A program made the position numbers and the translations under genes. A DNA stretch of 64,000 nucleotides from a virus. The notes under the pieces are model-generated. The model was not told the DNA's origin, did no database searches, and saw nothing but the letters and a program-made list of their open reading frames with translations. Shown in pieces: positions 1-8,775 of this stretch (positions within the stretch are counted from its first letter, which is position 1; each line of letters begins with the position of its first letter). The stretch is taken from the IMG/VR virus record IMGVR_UViG_3300010413_000017, positions 1 to 64,000 of that record. One strand, 5' to 3'.

Positions 1-3000
1 ACTGCTTGGGCCACTACTGATGCCACTGCCACTTATGGTGGAGCCAGCGACCTTTGGAGCTCTGGTTATTCCATCAGTGATATCAACGACTCTAGCTTTG
101 GTGTAGACTTATCTGCTACAAATGCTGATGGTAGTGCGGCTCGCGAAGCTAGAGTTGATGCTATTTGGATACGAGTAACTTATGATACTACTCCGACTCT
201 AACAGTCGCCAATACCTCGCATACTCATTCCTCCGAGGCTCCTACCTTATCACAGATAGAGCTAATAATCTCGCGAGTGTACCATTATTCTGCCAGCACA
301 AGCCAAGCATCGACAACTTCTACGAATTATGTCGATGCTCATTCATTAGCCTTTACTCCTGCTGCTAATTCTACTTATTTAATTTTTGGTTCGTGGTTTC
401 TGCGTACAAGTAATACAGGTTATGGTGCTTTTTCCAGATTAATTAATACTACCACCTCTACGACATTTACGGAAGTAAATTTAAATCCTAGGAATAGTGG
501 GAATTATTGGTCCTATGGAGCATTTGCTCAGCAAACATTTGGGGCGAGTCCTTCCACACATACATATAAAATCCAATATCGCCAGTATAGTTTTCTGGCT
601 AGGGCAGTTATTAAGCAATCGAGATTATTTGCTTTAAAACTGCAAGCAAGTGATGAGTTCGCTTCATCTGTAACCCAGTCCTCAACATCTAGTACTGCTT
701 GGCAAGATAAAACCACATTATCATTCACTCCTGCTTCTCCGGGCGATTATCTTTTATTAGCTTCGGCTGAACTTCGCAACAGTTCTGCAAGTTACGATTA
801 TCTCTGTCGCTTGGATGTAGACGGTACACAGTACGATACACAGAATACGAGTCCTAACTATGCTGGCTCTGAGGGCGACACAACTTGGGTTGTTGTTAAA
901 AAGGCCACTCTAACAACCGCGTCGCACACTATTAAAATACAATACAGAAGTGGGAGTGGCTCGGCTACAGCTTATATTCGTCGTGCTTATCTGACAGCTT
1001 TACGTTTAGATGATTTTCCTGGGTACGAATACGCAGAATCAGAGACTAGAAGTGCAACCCTCTCGACTGCTTGGCAAGACAAAACTAGCCTAACAACTTA
1101 CTGTGATGCTTATGACCGTATTGTTCTTGGTACTTGCGGTGGTGATGAAAATTACCATAACAATTCTGCCTGTCTCCGTAGACTCTTGCACGATTCTACT
1201 GATTTGGGTGAGATGGTTCATGAAGATAAAATTGATAACCAAAGACATCGCCCGTATGTAGCTCAAAATGTTTTTTCTTCAGCCGCCACCCATACTTGGA
1301 AATTCCAATACCGTACTAACAATACCTCTGCCACAGCTGGCATACAAGAAGCACGTATCTGTGTTTTACAACTTTACGGCTTAGGGTCGGCAGTCTTAGT
1401 TGTTTCAGACTCTCAGCATGACCACTCAGTTGAGTCTGTTAACTTAACTCAAAAATACAATCTAAGTATATCTTCTTGTTTACATAGCCAGACATCAACT
1501 AGCCCAACGCTGTCTCAACTCCACATTCTAGGTGTAGGTAGTAGTTTACACTCTCATGCGGCGATTAGCCCATTATTAGCACAACTTCATATTTTAAGTG
1601 CAGATAGTGGACTTCACAGTCATACAGCAACCAGCCCATCACTATCACAACTCCACGTTCTAAGTATAGCCGACGGTTTACATCCCCATACCTGTGAGTC
1701 TATAAACTTAATACAGCAGGTTAACTTGGTTGTAGATAATTGCTTACATACTCATATAACTGATAATATTTCCTTAATACAAAAGTATGTACTAGTAGTA
1801 GATAGTGCTCTACATGCTCATACAGCGGAAAGTCCTCTAGTCTCTTCGGTTACATTTATCTCCGAGGTCTACTCTGCTACACACGCTCACTCTGCTGAAT
1901 CTGCTACACTTACACAAGTACACAACCTAACTACGTCTAATGCAAACCATACACATACAGCAGAGAATGTAGTTTTAACTATTACCTATCTACTCGGTGT
2001 TGCTTCCAGTTTCCACAACCACTTAGCTGATTCTGTTTCGCTCTCCCAGACGCACAATCTTGTAGTTGCGAATTGTATTCACCAAACTACATCCCAATCG
2101 CTTATACTGTTTCAGCTTCATGTGCTAGTTGCTCAATTTGCTACTCATACCCATTCAGCCACATCTCTTGACATTTCTCAGCTCCATGTTCTTTTCGTTG
2201 GGAGCACTAGCCACATACACTCGGCTACTTCGGCTTCCCTTGCGCAAACGCATAATCTTGTTGCCAGTGATGCTAACCATCTGCACGTGGTTGATGGTGT
2301 CGAACTCTCCCTCTATTTAGTTATATCTAGTTCTGTCCATAGCCACGTAGTAACATCATTTGCTCTTGGATTCGGCTCCTTTTCTGATTTTATAGAGCCG
2401 AAGATACTCAATCATATTTTTAATGTTGAGTCGTACTCTCCTCCATCTACAGTCTATTTAGCTTTATCTTCAACGAATCCAACAGAAGATGCGAGTGGAT
2501 TGTCGGAGCCGATTGGGGGGGCTTATTCTCGTAAACCGATTACATTCGCAATGGCCGCACAACGACGAATAATACAAAATGCTACAGTCTTATTCGATAC
2601 AGCGACAGCTTCTTGGGGAACTATTAGCTACTGGGCCTTAATGGATTCTGAATCTGCCGGTAACATGATGGTGTATGGGGCGTTTAGCGCTCCTGTGACG
2701 ATTACAAGTGGTAGGGTGGCCGAGGTAAAATCTAGTGAGATAGTTGTTTCTGTGCTTCCACTGCTCACCGCCTCAAAAAACTTAACTGGTGGCTTTTTTA
2801 CCTCGTATGCTAACCTGATTTTAGACTGGTTGTTCAGAGCGCAATCATTATTTCAAAATTACGATATAAAGGTTAGTGCTTGCAATAATATTTCTGACGG
2901 ATGGTCCGAATGGTGGACTTCTCCGAGTGGTGGTGGGTACGCTCCAGTTATTCATAGTTCGTGGACAACCGCCTCTGTAGGCACGTGTTCCAATATTGGA

Positions 3001-3177
3001 ACAATAGCTTTTAATACAGCCACAGCTTCTTGGGGAACTATTACGGCGATAGCAGCGTACTCGATAGTATCACTAGGGTTTTTTAAAATTTGCTATAGTA
3101 CAATAACTCCCATATCAATAGGTACTGGAGACAAATTAATTATTACTAATGGTAACTTCCTAGTAACTGTGGACTAA
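1..3177 (+). CDS. Large tail-fibre-like protein with His-x-His repeats, cut at its 5' end
   Basis: The reading frame is open from the first base, so the true start lies left of the window; GTG at 277 is only an internal codon. Domains in order: one HTH-containing repeat unit near codon 75; three tandem copies of a domain of about 120 residues (each with a conserved TAWQDKT-like start and a THT.K.QYR motif); then about 14 units of a 24-residue repeat with an HxH pair followed by S..L.Q.H.L.V. The C-terminal third holds two copies of a domain with TVYLALS and F.TATASWGT motifs, a type common in phage structural proteins; the second copy is diverged. This suggests a long, beta-rich fibre or tail decoration protein. 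HxH motifs coordinate iron in the T4 gp37 fibre, but that role is only an analogy here. Confidence 0.75.
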   Translation, partial: TAWATTDATATYGGASDLWSSGYSISDINDSSFGVDLSATNADGSAAREARVDAIWIRVTYDTTPTLTVANTSHTHSSEAPTLSQIELIISRVYHYSASTSQASTTSTNYVDAHSLAFTPAANSTYLIFGSWFLRTSNTGYGAFSRLINTTTSTTFTEVNLNPRNSGNYWSYGAFAQQTFGASPSTHTYKIQYRQYSFLARAVIKQSRLFALKLQASDEFASSVTQSSTSSTAWQDKTTLSFTPASPGDYLLLASAELRNSSASYDYLCRLDVDGTQYDTQNTSPNYAGSEGDTTWVVVKKATLTTASHTIKIQYRSGSGSATAYIRRAYLTALRLDDFPGYEYAESETRSATLSTAWQDKTSLTTYCDAYDRIVLGTCGGDENYHNNSACLRRLLHDSTDLGEMVHEDKIDNQRHRPYVAQNVFSSAATHTWKFQYRTNNTSATAGIQEARICVLQLYGLGSAVLVVSDSQHDHSVESVNLTQKYNLSISSCLHSQTSTSPTLSQLHILGVGSSLHSHAAISPLLAQLHILSADSGLHSHTATSPSLSQLHVLSIADGLHPHTCESINLIQQVNLVVDNCLHTHITDNISLIQKYVLVVDSALHAHTAESPLVSSVTFISEVYSATHAHSAESATLTQVHNLTTSNANHTHTAENVVLTITYLLGVASSFHNHLADSVSLSQTHNLVVANCIHQTTSQSLILFQLHVLVAQFATHTHSATSLDISQLHVLFVGSTSHIHSATSASLAQTHNLVASDANHLHVVDGVELSLYLVISSSVHSHVVTSFALGFGSFSDFIEPKILNHIFNVESYSPPSTVYLALSSTNPTEDASGLSEPIGGAYSRKPITFAMAAQRRIIQNATVLFDTATASWGTISYWALMDSESAGNMMVYGAFSAPVTITSGRVAEVKSSEIVVSVLPLLTASKNLTGGFFTSYANLILDWLFRAQSLFQNYDIKVSACNNISDGWSEWWTSPSGGGYAPVIHSSWTTASVGTCSNIGTIAFNTATASWGTITAIAAYSIVSLGFFKICYSTITPISIGTGDKLIITNGNFLVTVD

Positions 3178-3237
3178 CCTTTAAAATATTTACAGTAGTT
3201 TTTGGGTTGGGTTTGGTGATTTCACTAGGCTAAAATT

Positions 3238-5433
3238 ATGGACTTGATTGTAGAAAACATACTCCACTCTCACGTAGCTACTAATGTTAATTTAGCACAA
3301 ACAAAAAGAGTGGGACCAACTCCTAAACTTACCGCTCAAGCGCGCTTTGCGGTTTTGTTAAAACCTTTTGGTCTGTATGTTGACAATGCTCTTCACGACC
3401 ACACAGCGACATCTCCTAGTCTTATCCAACAACACAATTTAGTTATTTCCAGCTGTTCGCACTACCATTTGGTTGAAAGTGCCGTCCTCTCGCAAACCCA
3501 TATTTTAACAGTAGCAAGTTGCGTACATAATCATACTGTAGAAAGTCCAGCCCTCTTTTCTGTCGATAACTGTTGGCACAGCCACTCAGTCGATGCTATT
3601 AGTCTGACTCAAGAACATTCCCTTGTTGTTAGTAATTGTTTACATTCGCATACAGCAGGTAGTATTTATTTAAGTGAATGGGATATCCTCACAGTTTCAT
3701 CTGCTACACATAGCCATACCGCAGGTAGTGTAAGCCTGTCCCAAAAACATATCCTTACAGTTTCTAATTGTGAGCACAGCCATACATCTGATAAAGTTTC
3801 ATTTGTTGTATGGTTGTATCCTAGTTCAGCATTCCACTCGCATTCAGCCGAAAATGTAGACTTAGTTCAAGAGCACAGCCTTTTTGCCAATAATGCGTTT
3901 CACACACACTCAGCTCAAAGTGTAAGTTTATTTCAATTACATACACTAAGCACCCAGAACTGTGCTCATCTGCACAGCACAAGCCCTGTAACTTTAACTC
4001 AGACGCACTCTCTAGTTGTTAGCCCTACTGCTCATTTACACTCAGCCGACTCTGTTAGCCTCTCCCAGTTGCATGTTCTTATTATCAGTGCGTGTACTCA
4101 TGCACACAGCTCGGAGAATGTGGCACTAGTCAAAATTAGTAGCCTAGCAGTTTCTCCAACACTTCATAGCCATACAGCGGAAAGTGTAACATTACTAGAA
4201 TGGGATATTCTCACAGTCTACGACTGTGTCCATTCGCATACAGCTGAATCTCCCATACTAACGCAGGTTCATAACCTTGCAGTTTCTAGTTCTATTCATT
4301 CGCACACAGCAACAAGAATAAGTCTTTCTGGAACAGGCTTTTTAGATGTTCGGAACGCGTTGCATTTTCACTCAACCGAGAGCGTTAGCCTGTCCCAAGC
4401 ACATACTCTTGTAGTTGCTGATAGTTTCCACTCCCATACTGCTGAAAACATCTCGCTGACAGTTTGGCTTAATGTATCATTAGCTTCTCACACCCATACA
4501 GCAGAGAGCATCACTCTAATTCAAGAGCATTCGCTTTCTGTTGAGAATTCCCTTCACTATCATACGGTTTTGAACGTAGAGCTTGGACAGGTCTACATTC
4601 TAGTCACAAGCTCTGCCTCACATGTTCATACTGTTCAGGGAATAGTTTTATCACAAACTCACATCCTTGAGGCTCAGTCTGGGTTAAGTCAGCACTACGC
4701 TTCTGCTCCGACAATATTCCAGATTCACTTTTTAAGCGTAGATAATACTGTACATCAACATACAGTCGATTCCCTTAGCCTATCTGGCGCTCAGTTTTTG
4801 GATGTTCTGGGATGCCTACATAGTCATTCTTCAACATCTCCAACTTTATCTCAGCTCCACATTATAGGTGTGGCGAACGGCTCCCATACTCACATCGCTA
4901 CGTCTTTAACGTTAACTCAAACACATTTACTTGACACAACCAGCGCGCTTCACGCTCACAGGGTCGACGGCATAGTTCTCTTAGAATGGGATATTCTAAC
5001 AGTTCAGGGCTGTAGCCATGGCCATACGGTCGACTCCACTGCATTGGTTCAGCTCCATAGCCTGCCTGTCAATGATGGAGTACATACCCATTCAGCACAG
5101 GCGGTTGCTCTAGGCCAGACACATAACCTACTTGTTTCAAGTCTCCTCCACAGTCATACCTGCTCATTACTTGTTTTAGTAGCGATTCTGGATTTAATTG
5201 TTGATAGTGGTCTGCATTCACATATTGCAGAGAGCCCGGAGGTAGAACTTGCCAGTTTAAGTGTAGGAAACTGTCTCCATTCGCTCGTTTCTGACGTTGT
5301 CGCCTTAACGCAAGAGCATCGTCTGTTGGTTGCTAACACACGACATGTACAGACAGCAGAATCTCTAGTTGTGGTGCATATACCAAGAGTTTTACCAGAA
5401 GTCGGGCTAATAGTTTATGTGGAAAGACGATGA
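3238..5433 (+). CDS. His-x-His repeat protein (fibre-like)
   Basis: Almost the whole 731-residue protein consists of roughly 25-30 degenerate units of about 24 residues with the pattern H.HTA.S..L.Q.H.L.V. This is the same repeat as in the preceding gene, without its other domains. Each unit looks like two or three beta strands with a histidine pair at the turn, which fits a trimeric fibre or an elongated decoration protein, possibly binding metal. There is no signal peptide or enzyme motif. The short C-terminus after the last unit is hydrophobic, with VLPEVGLIVYV. It is probably a virion protein; the exact location is unknown. Confidence 0.7.
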   Translation: MDLIVENILHSHVATNVNLAQTKRVGPTPKLTAQARFAVLLKPFGLYVDNALHDHTATSPSLIQQHNLVISSCSHYHLVESAVLSQTHILTVASCVHNHTVESPALFSVDNCWHSHSVDAISLTQEHSLVVSNCLHSHTAGSIYLSEWDILTVSSATHSHTAGSVSLSQKHILTVSNCEHSHTSDKVSFVVWLYPSSAFHSHSAENVDLVQEHSLFANNAFHTHSAQSVSLFQLHTLSTQNCAHLHSTSPVTLTQTHSLVVSPTAHLHSADSVSLSQLHVLIISACTHAHSSENVALVKISSLAVSPTLHSHTAESVTLLEWDILTVYDCVHSHTAESPILTQVHNLAVSSSIHSHTATRISLSGTGFLDVRNALHFHSTESVSLSQAHTLVVADSFHSHTAENISLTVWLNVSLASHTHTAESITLIQEHSLSVENSLHYHTVLNVELGQVYILVTSSASHVHTVQGIVLSQTHILEAQSGLSQHYASAPTIFQIHFLSVDNTVHQHTVDSLSLSGAQFLDVLGCLHSHSSTSPTLSQLHIIGVANGSHTHIATSLTLTQTHLLDTTSALHAHRVDGIVLLEWDILTVQGCSHGHTVDSTALVQLHSLPVNDGVHTHSAQAVALGQTHNLLVSSLLHSHTCSLLVLVAILDLIVDSGLHSHIAESPEVELASLSVGNCLHSLVSDVVALTQEHRLLVANTRHVQTAESLVVVHIPRVLPEVGLIVYVERR

Positions 5434-5527
5434 AGTATACTTTTATAACCATGATTGCTCAAACCATGATTTTCCTTGGCGTTTAACAAACTTGCCATTA
5501 TTATGTATGGAGAATGGACTATACTAG
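5417..5527 (+). CDS. Possible 36-residue protein
   Basis: An ATG-started frame overlaps the end of the HxH gene and the first codons of the next gene. It encodes a peptide rich in W, Y, D and H (MWKDDEVYFYNHDC at the start). It fills the otherwise empty 80-base gap and its composition is protein-like, but no good Shine-Dalgarno sequence precedes it. It may be a small coupled gene or chance. Confidence 0.25.
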   Translation: MWKDDEVYFYNHDCSNHDFPWRLTNLPLLCMENGLY

Positions 5528-5888
5528 CCTAAACTTGAAAGTTAGAGCGTTGATGCAAAGTTATGGAACAACATTGACCTTGCAACAGCCGACGTATAGC
5601 GCGTTTAGCCCAACACTCGGTCGGTATGTATCAAATGCGACTGTGAGCCACGAAGTAACCGGCCTTATTCGAGCGACGGACAGAATCTGGACAGGTGATA
5701 CTTATTGGGGGGCGGATGTTGTTGTTGAGGCGGGCGACAGAGAAATCGTTCTGGCTACTAAAGATGGCGTTGTCCCAGATGTAGGCGATGGACTGATAGT
5801 TGTGGGTGTTCCCTATAAAATTGTAGCGTGTAACGTTATTCAGCCCGGTGGGACTACTTTGCTTTATAAACTTCTGTTGAGAAAATAA
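5514..5888 (+). CDS. Head completion / head-tail stopper protein
   Basis: This 124-residue protein lies directly before an HK97 gp10-like gene and a tail-terminator gene, the usual slot for the head closure (stopper) protein. It is predicted to be all beta: a GLI, V.AGD and VGD.L.V.GV.YKIV pattern ending in L.Y.L.LRK is typical of the small beta-barrel head-tail joining family. It would bind the portal/adaptor ring and seal the filled capsid. The call rests on gene order and fold pattern rather than a diagnostic motif. The ATG has GGAG almost next to it, so the exact start is slightly uncertain. Confidence 0.6.
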   Translation: MDYTSLNLKVRALMQSYGTTLTLQQPTYSAFSPTLGRYVSNATVSHEVTGLIRATDRIWTGDTYWGADVVVEAGDREIVLATKDGVVPDVGDGLIVVGVPYKIVACNVIQPGGTTLLYKLLLRK

Positions 5889-5889
5889 T

Positions 5890-6411
5890 ATGGTTAACGT
5901 AGAGCTTGCTAACTTGGCAGAATTCGAGAAAGCTCTGGAAGACTTTCCTAAACGCGGGTACAGGCGTGCTAATATGGTCTTACGAGCTTCTGTGACGGAA
6001 TTGATGCGTCGAATACTGCGCGATACTCCTGTCAAGACGGGCAGGCTTAAAGGAGCATGGCGCGTAGGTGGAGCGGGCGGCGGAGCTGGATTTTCATCTG
6101 AGTTAGGTATACAGTCTCGTTCATTTGGATTATCCCAGAGACGTGAAACTAGCATGGAATTTGACAAAAGTGAGAGCGGTGACAAAACGTTGGCTAAATC
6201 CAAGGGCGCAATTAACTCGCTTAATCTTGAGAATGGAAACGTGTCAATCGAGATTTACAACAATACATATTATGCTGGGTTTGTTGAGTACGGGCGCGAA
6301 GGTCGTCCAGCTCGACACATGCTTACTCGGAACATAACTTCGTGGCCCGCCATCGTTGCCCAATTCGCGGGGATGGGAGGGTTGTCCGGGTACAGAGGCG
6401 GCGATAGATGA
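5890..6411 (+). CDS. HK97 gp10-like tail completion protein
   Basis: The 173-residue protein carries the hallmarks of the HK97 gp10 / minor tail completion family. An N-terminal helical part (LAEFEKALEDFPKRG) is followed by RDTPVKTGRLKGAWRV, where the TPV.TG.L..SW-like motif is the family signature. Near the C-terminus YYAGFVEYG is followed by PARHML. It joins the tail to the head-side connector. There is an insertion of about 50 residues between the TG.L motif and the C-terminal core. It overlaps the next gene by 4 bases (ATGA). Confidence 0.8.
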   Translation: MVNVELANLAEFEKALEDFPKRGYRRANMVLRASVTELMRRILRDTPVKTGRLKGAWRVGGAGGGAGFSSELGIQSRSFGLSQRRETSMEFDKSESGDKTLAKSKGAINSLNLENGNVSIEIYNNTYYAGFVEYGREGRPARHMLTRNITSWPAIVAQFAGMGGLSGYRGGDR

Positions 6412-6824
6412 CAACAACAAACGAAGACATAGCGCACGCCTTTTATAAGCACTACAGTACGTTTACAGCTTCAATCAGGATGGTAAGTGAGAACGAAAGT
6501 TACGAGCCCGCGTTGGGAACTCCATATTTACGCACATGGCACTCACCTGCTCAAACCGAGACTATCACACTAGGGCCGAACGGAGTGCACTGGTATATGG
6601 GAGTGTTCCAGATTAGTTGTTACTACCCACAAGCGTTTGGTTGGGCTGACGCAAAGGCGATGGCCGGAAGGTTAATTACTCATTTTTTTCGCGGAACTCA
6701 AGTAACGTACAATAATATTTCTGTGAAGGTGCGTCAGTCTTGGATGGTCCCGGGGTTTCAAGAAGACGCATGGTATCTTGTGCCAGTGATAGTGGAATAC
6801 TGGTGCTTCGACAATTCTAGCTAA
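6408..6824 (+). CDS. Tail terminator protein
   Basis: This 138-residue protein follows gp10 and precedes the tail tube gene, the conserved place of the tail terminator. The sequence fits the DUF4128-type terminator fold: an N-terminal helix (DIAHAFYKHY), a strand pair, a central W..AKAMAGRLITHFF helix and C-terminal strands ending in VPVIVEYWCF. The protein forms a ring that stops tube polymerisation and docks the tail to the head. The start overlaps the gp10 stop codon. Confidence 0.7.
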   Translation: MTTTNEDIAHAFYKHYSTFTASIRMVSENESYEPALGTPYLRTWHSPAQTETITLGPNGVHWYMGVFQISCYYPQAFGWADAKAMAGRLITHFFRGTQVTYNNISVKVRQSWMVPGFQEDAWYLVPVIVEYWCFDNSS

Positions 6825-6838
6825 GAGGTAAACAAGTC

Positions 6839-7978
6839 ATGACTTATATGTCTCAATTCGCGGCGGGGTCTGAACATGGACTTCGCTATTGCTCCGAAGC
6901 GACATGGGGGGTTACTCCTGGTTCCCCTAACATGATTTCGCTTCGTCATACTGGTTGCTCGTTGATTCTGAGTAAGGAGACTTTCCAGTCTGAGGAACTC
7001 AGAAACGACAGACAAATCACAGACTTTCGTCATGGAACATATCAAGTCGGGGGTGATTCTAACTTTGAGCTGTCGTATGGTGAATATGACGCTATCGTTA
7101 AGGGTGCCTTTTGCGGGACGTTCCAAACCCTTAAAAACGCAGTAACTGGGACAATGTCTTTTGGTAGCACCAGCAACCAAATCTATAGTTCCACTGTTAC
7201 TTTCACATCCTATGCAACTGGGGATTGTATTACTGTTTCAGGTAGTGTTAGCAATAACGGGTCGTATGTTGTCTCTGCCGCTCTACCTTATACACTTACT
7301 ATTCTGGCGAGCTTGGCCACAGAAGCATCTGTTTCTGCTACTGTGTCCCACAACATTGCTGTAAGTAATGGAACAGCGGATATGAGTTTCACTATCGAGC
7401 GCGCTCACGGTGATATTACTCAGTATCAGCAGTTCTCGGGTTGTCTAATCAACTCCCTCAGTCTCAGCATGAGACCCAACGGGATTGTCACAGGTGTGTT
7501 TGGTGTTATTGGCAAAAGCATTACTGTTACAAGTACTCCTTTGGACGCTAGCCCGACTGCTAGTCAGTCTGGTTCTCCCTACGACACATTCTCTGGATCA
7601 CTGCGGGAGGGCGGCAACCTTATCGCGACAATTACTGGTATCGACCTTGAGCTGGACAACGCTGGGGAAGCGACCTTTGTTATTGGTAGTCAAGTAGCAC
7701 AGAATGTTGTGCTGGGTCGTTGTAACATTACTGGAACTGTAGAAGCTTATTTCCAGAACATCACTTTGTTGAACAAGTTCATTAACGAAACAGAAACCAG
7801 TATTGAGGTTGATATCGGAGGAACATCTAACTACTACAAACTCTTTCTCCCGCGTGTCAAATATGGCGGGGGAGATACTTCCGTGGATGGCGAAGGTCCC
7901 ATCACTCTGAGTATGCCGTTCCAAGCACTTTATAGTTCAACATATGGCTACACGATTCGTTTAGCCAAAATCTCATAA
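6839..7978 (+). CDS. Major tail tube protein
   Basis: The 379-residue protein begins with a GSEHGLRYCSEATWGVTPGSP motif typical of phage tail tube proteins (E.TWG..P). It continues as an all-beta protein with a likely inserted Ig-like or beta-sandwich domain at about residues 100-175, rich in S, T, V and G. It lies between the terminator and the chaperones. An AAGAGG ribosome site sits 8 bases upstream. It would polymerise as stacked rings around the tape measure. Confidence 0.8.
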   Translation: MTYMSQFAAGSEHGLRYCSEATWGVTPGSPNMISLRHTGCSLILSKETFQSEELRNDRQITDFRHGTYQVGGDSNFELSYGEYDAIVKGAFCGTFQTLKNAVTGTMSFGSTSNQIYSSTVTFTSYATGDCITVSGSVSNNGSYVVSAALPYTLTILASLATEASVSATVSHNIAVSNGTADMSFTIERAHGDITQYQQFSGCLINSLSLSMRPNGIVTGVFGVIGKSITVTSTPLDASPTASQSGSPYDTFSGSLREGGNLIATITGIDLELDNAGEATFVIGSQVAQNVVLGRCNITGTVEAYFQNITLLNKFINETETSIEVDIGGTSNYYKLFLPRVKYGGGDTSVDGEGPITLSMPFQALYSSTYGYTIRLAKIS

Positions 7979-7994
7979 TAAGGGAATATATTTC

Positions 7995-8396
7995 ATGGAT
8001 TTAACCGACCTTAAATTAGCAAGCGCCAACGAAGAAGGCGTAAAAATGGAACTCTATCATCCGATAGAAGAGACATCTTTTGATCCTCCTGTGTATATCA
8101 CAGTTGTCGGGGTGGACTCTGAACGTTATCAAAAGGCACAGCTCGATTTACGGAACAAACAGTTCAAAAAGATGCAGAAGCGTAATCGTCTTCGTTTCGA
8201 GATGACAGCAGAAGAAACAGAAGAGAATGCGGTGGAGCTGTTGGCTAAGTGCATCTTGGGTTGGGAAAACATTGAGTGGGAAGGTAAGGAACTTCCTTAC
8301 AGCTATGAAAACACTAAAAAGTTACTCGGTGTACCTTGGATACGTGAACAAGTCGATATGTTTGTAGGCGACCGAGCTAACTTTATCTTGGACTGA
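7995..8396 (+). CDS. Tail assembly chaperone, short form (gpG-like)
   Basis: This 133-residue acidic, helical protein lies between the tail tube and the tape measure, where lambda has gene G. Its body has the typical pattern: early MELYHPIEE, a beta pair YITVVGVDSERY, then K..QKRNR...E and ENAVELLAKCILGWENIEW. It would coat the tape measure during tail assembly. The frame ends at TGA 8394-8396. A longer product is probably made by entering the -1 frame just before this stop (see next entry). An AAGGGAA site lies 9 bases before the ATG. Confidence 0.75.
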   Translation: MDLTDLKLASANEEGVKMELYHPIEETSFDPPVYITVVGVDSERYQKAQLDLRNKQFKKMQKRNRLRFEMTAEETEENAVELLAKCILGWENIEWEGKELPYSYENTKKLLGVPWIREQVDMFVGDRANFILD

Positions 8397-8770
8397 CTGA
8401 AGGGATAATTGAGGCACTCGAACGCACAGTAGAACTTGATTATCCCAAGCAGAATGGTACTACTCTGCGGGATCATCTAGAACAGGTAGAGCGTTCTACA
8501 CAAACGCCTCAACCTTGGCTAGAGGTGAAAGTCCCGGTTGAGGGCCAACATCTATGGGAGGTATTCTGGGAATTAAACTCTAGTCGGGGAAATTCGGGCT
8601 TTGGCCCGTCCCCGATTAGTTTTATGGAGATGGAGTCATGGTCGAGATTGACTAGAACTCCTCTTGCTTTGTGGGAAGTGGCCCTTTTGCGGCGCATGGA
8701 TTCTACGTATTTGACAAAAGCAGCAGAGATGCAAAAAAAGTACGAACCCAAATCTAAGGGTGGGAAGTAA
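8381..8770 (+). CDS. Tail assembly chaperone C-terminal extension (gpT-like), probably reached by frameshift
   Basis: The -1 frame relative to the short chaperone is open from 8381 to 8770 and reads as convincing protein (LTEGIIEALERTVELDY onward; then LWEVFWELNSSRG and LTRTPLALWEVALL). It has no ATG, GTG or TTG before GTG 8525, although the upstream 48 codons look coding. The two frames overlap only at 8381-8396. This is the layout of lambda gpG-gpGT, where -1 slippage yields a fused chaperone. No classical X-XXY-YYZ heptamer is visible in the overlap (codons AAC TTT ATC TTG GAC TGA), so the mechanism is open: an atypical slip site, CTG re-initiation overlapping TGA, or a sequence error. Confidence 0.65.
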   Translation, partial: LYLGLTEGIIEALERTVELDYPKQNGTTLRDHLEQVERSTQTPQPWLEVKVPVEGQHLWEVFWELNSSRGNSGFGPSPISFMEMESWSRLTRTPLALWEVALLRRMDSTYLTKAAEMQKKYEPKSKGGK

Positions 8771-8775
8771 AACAA

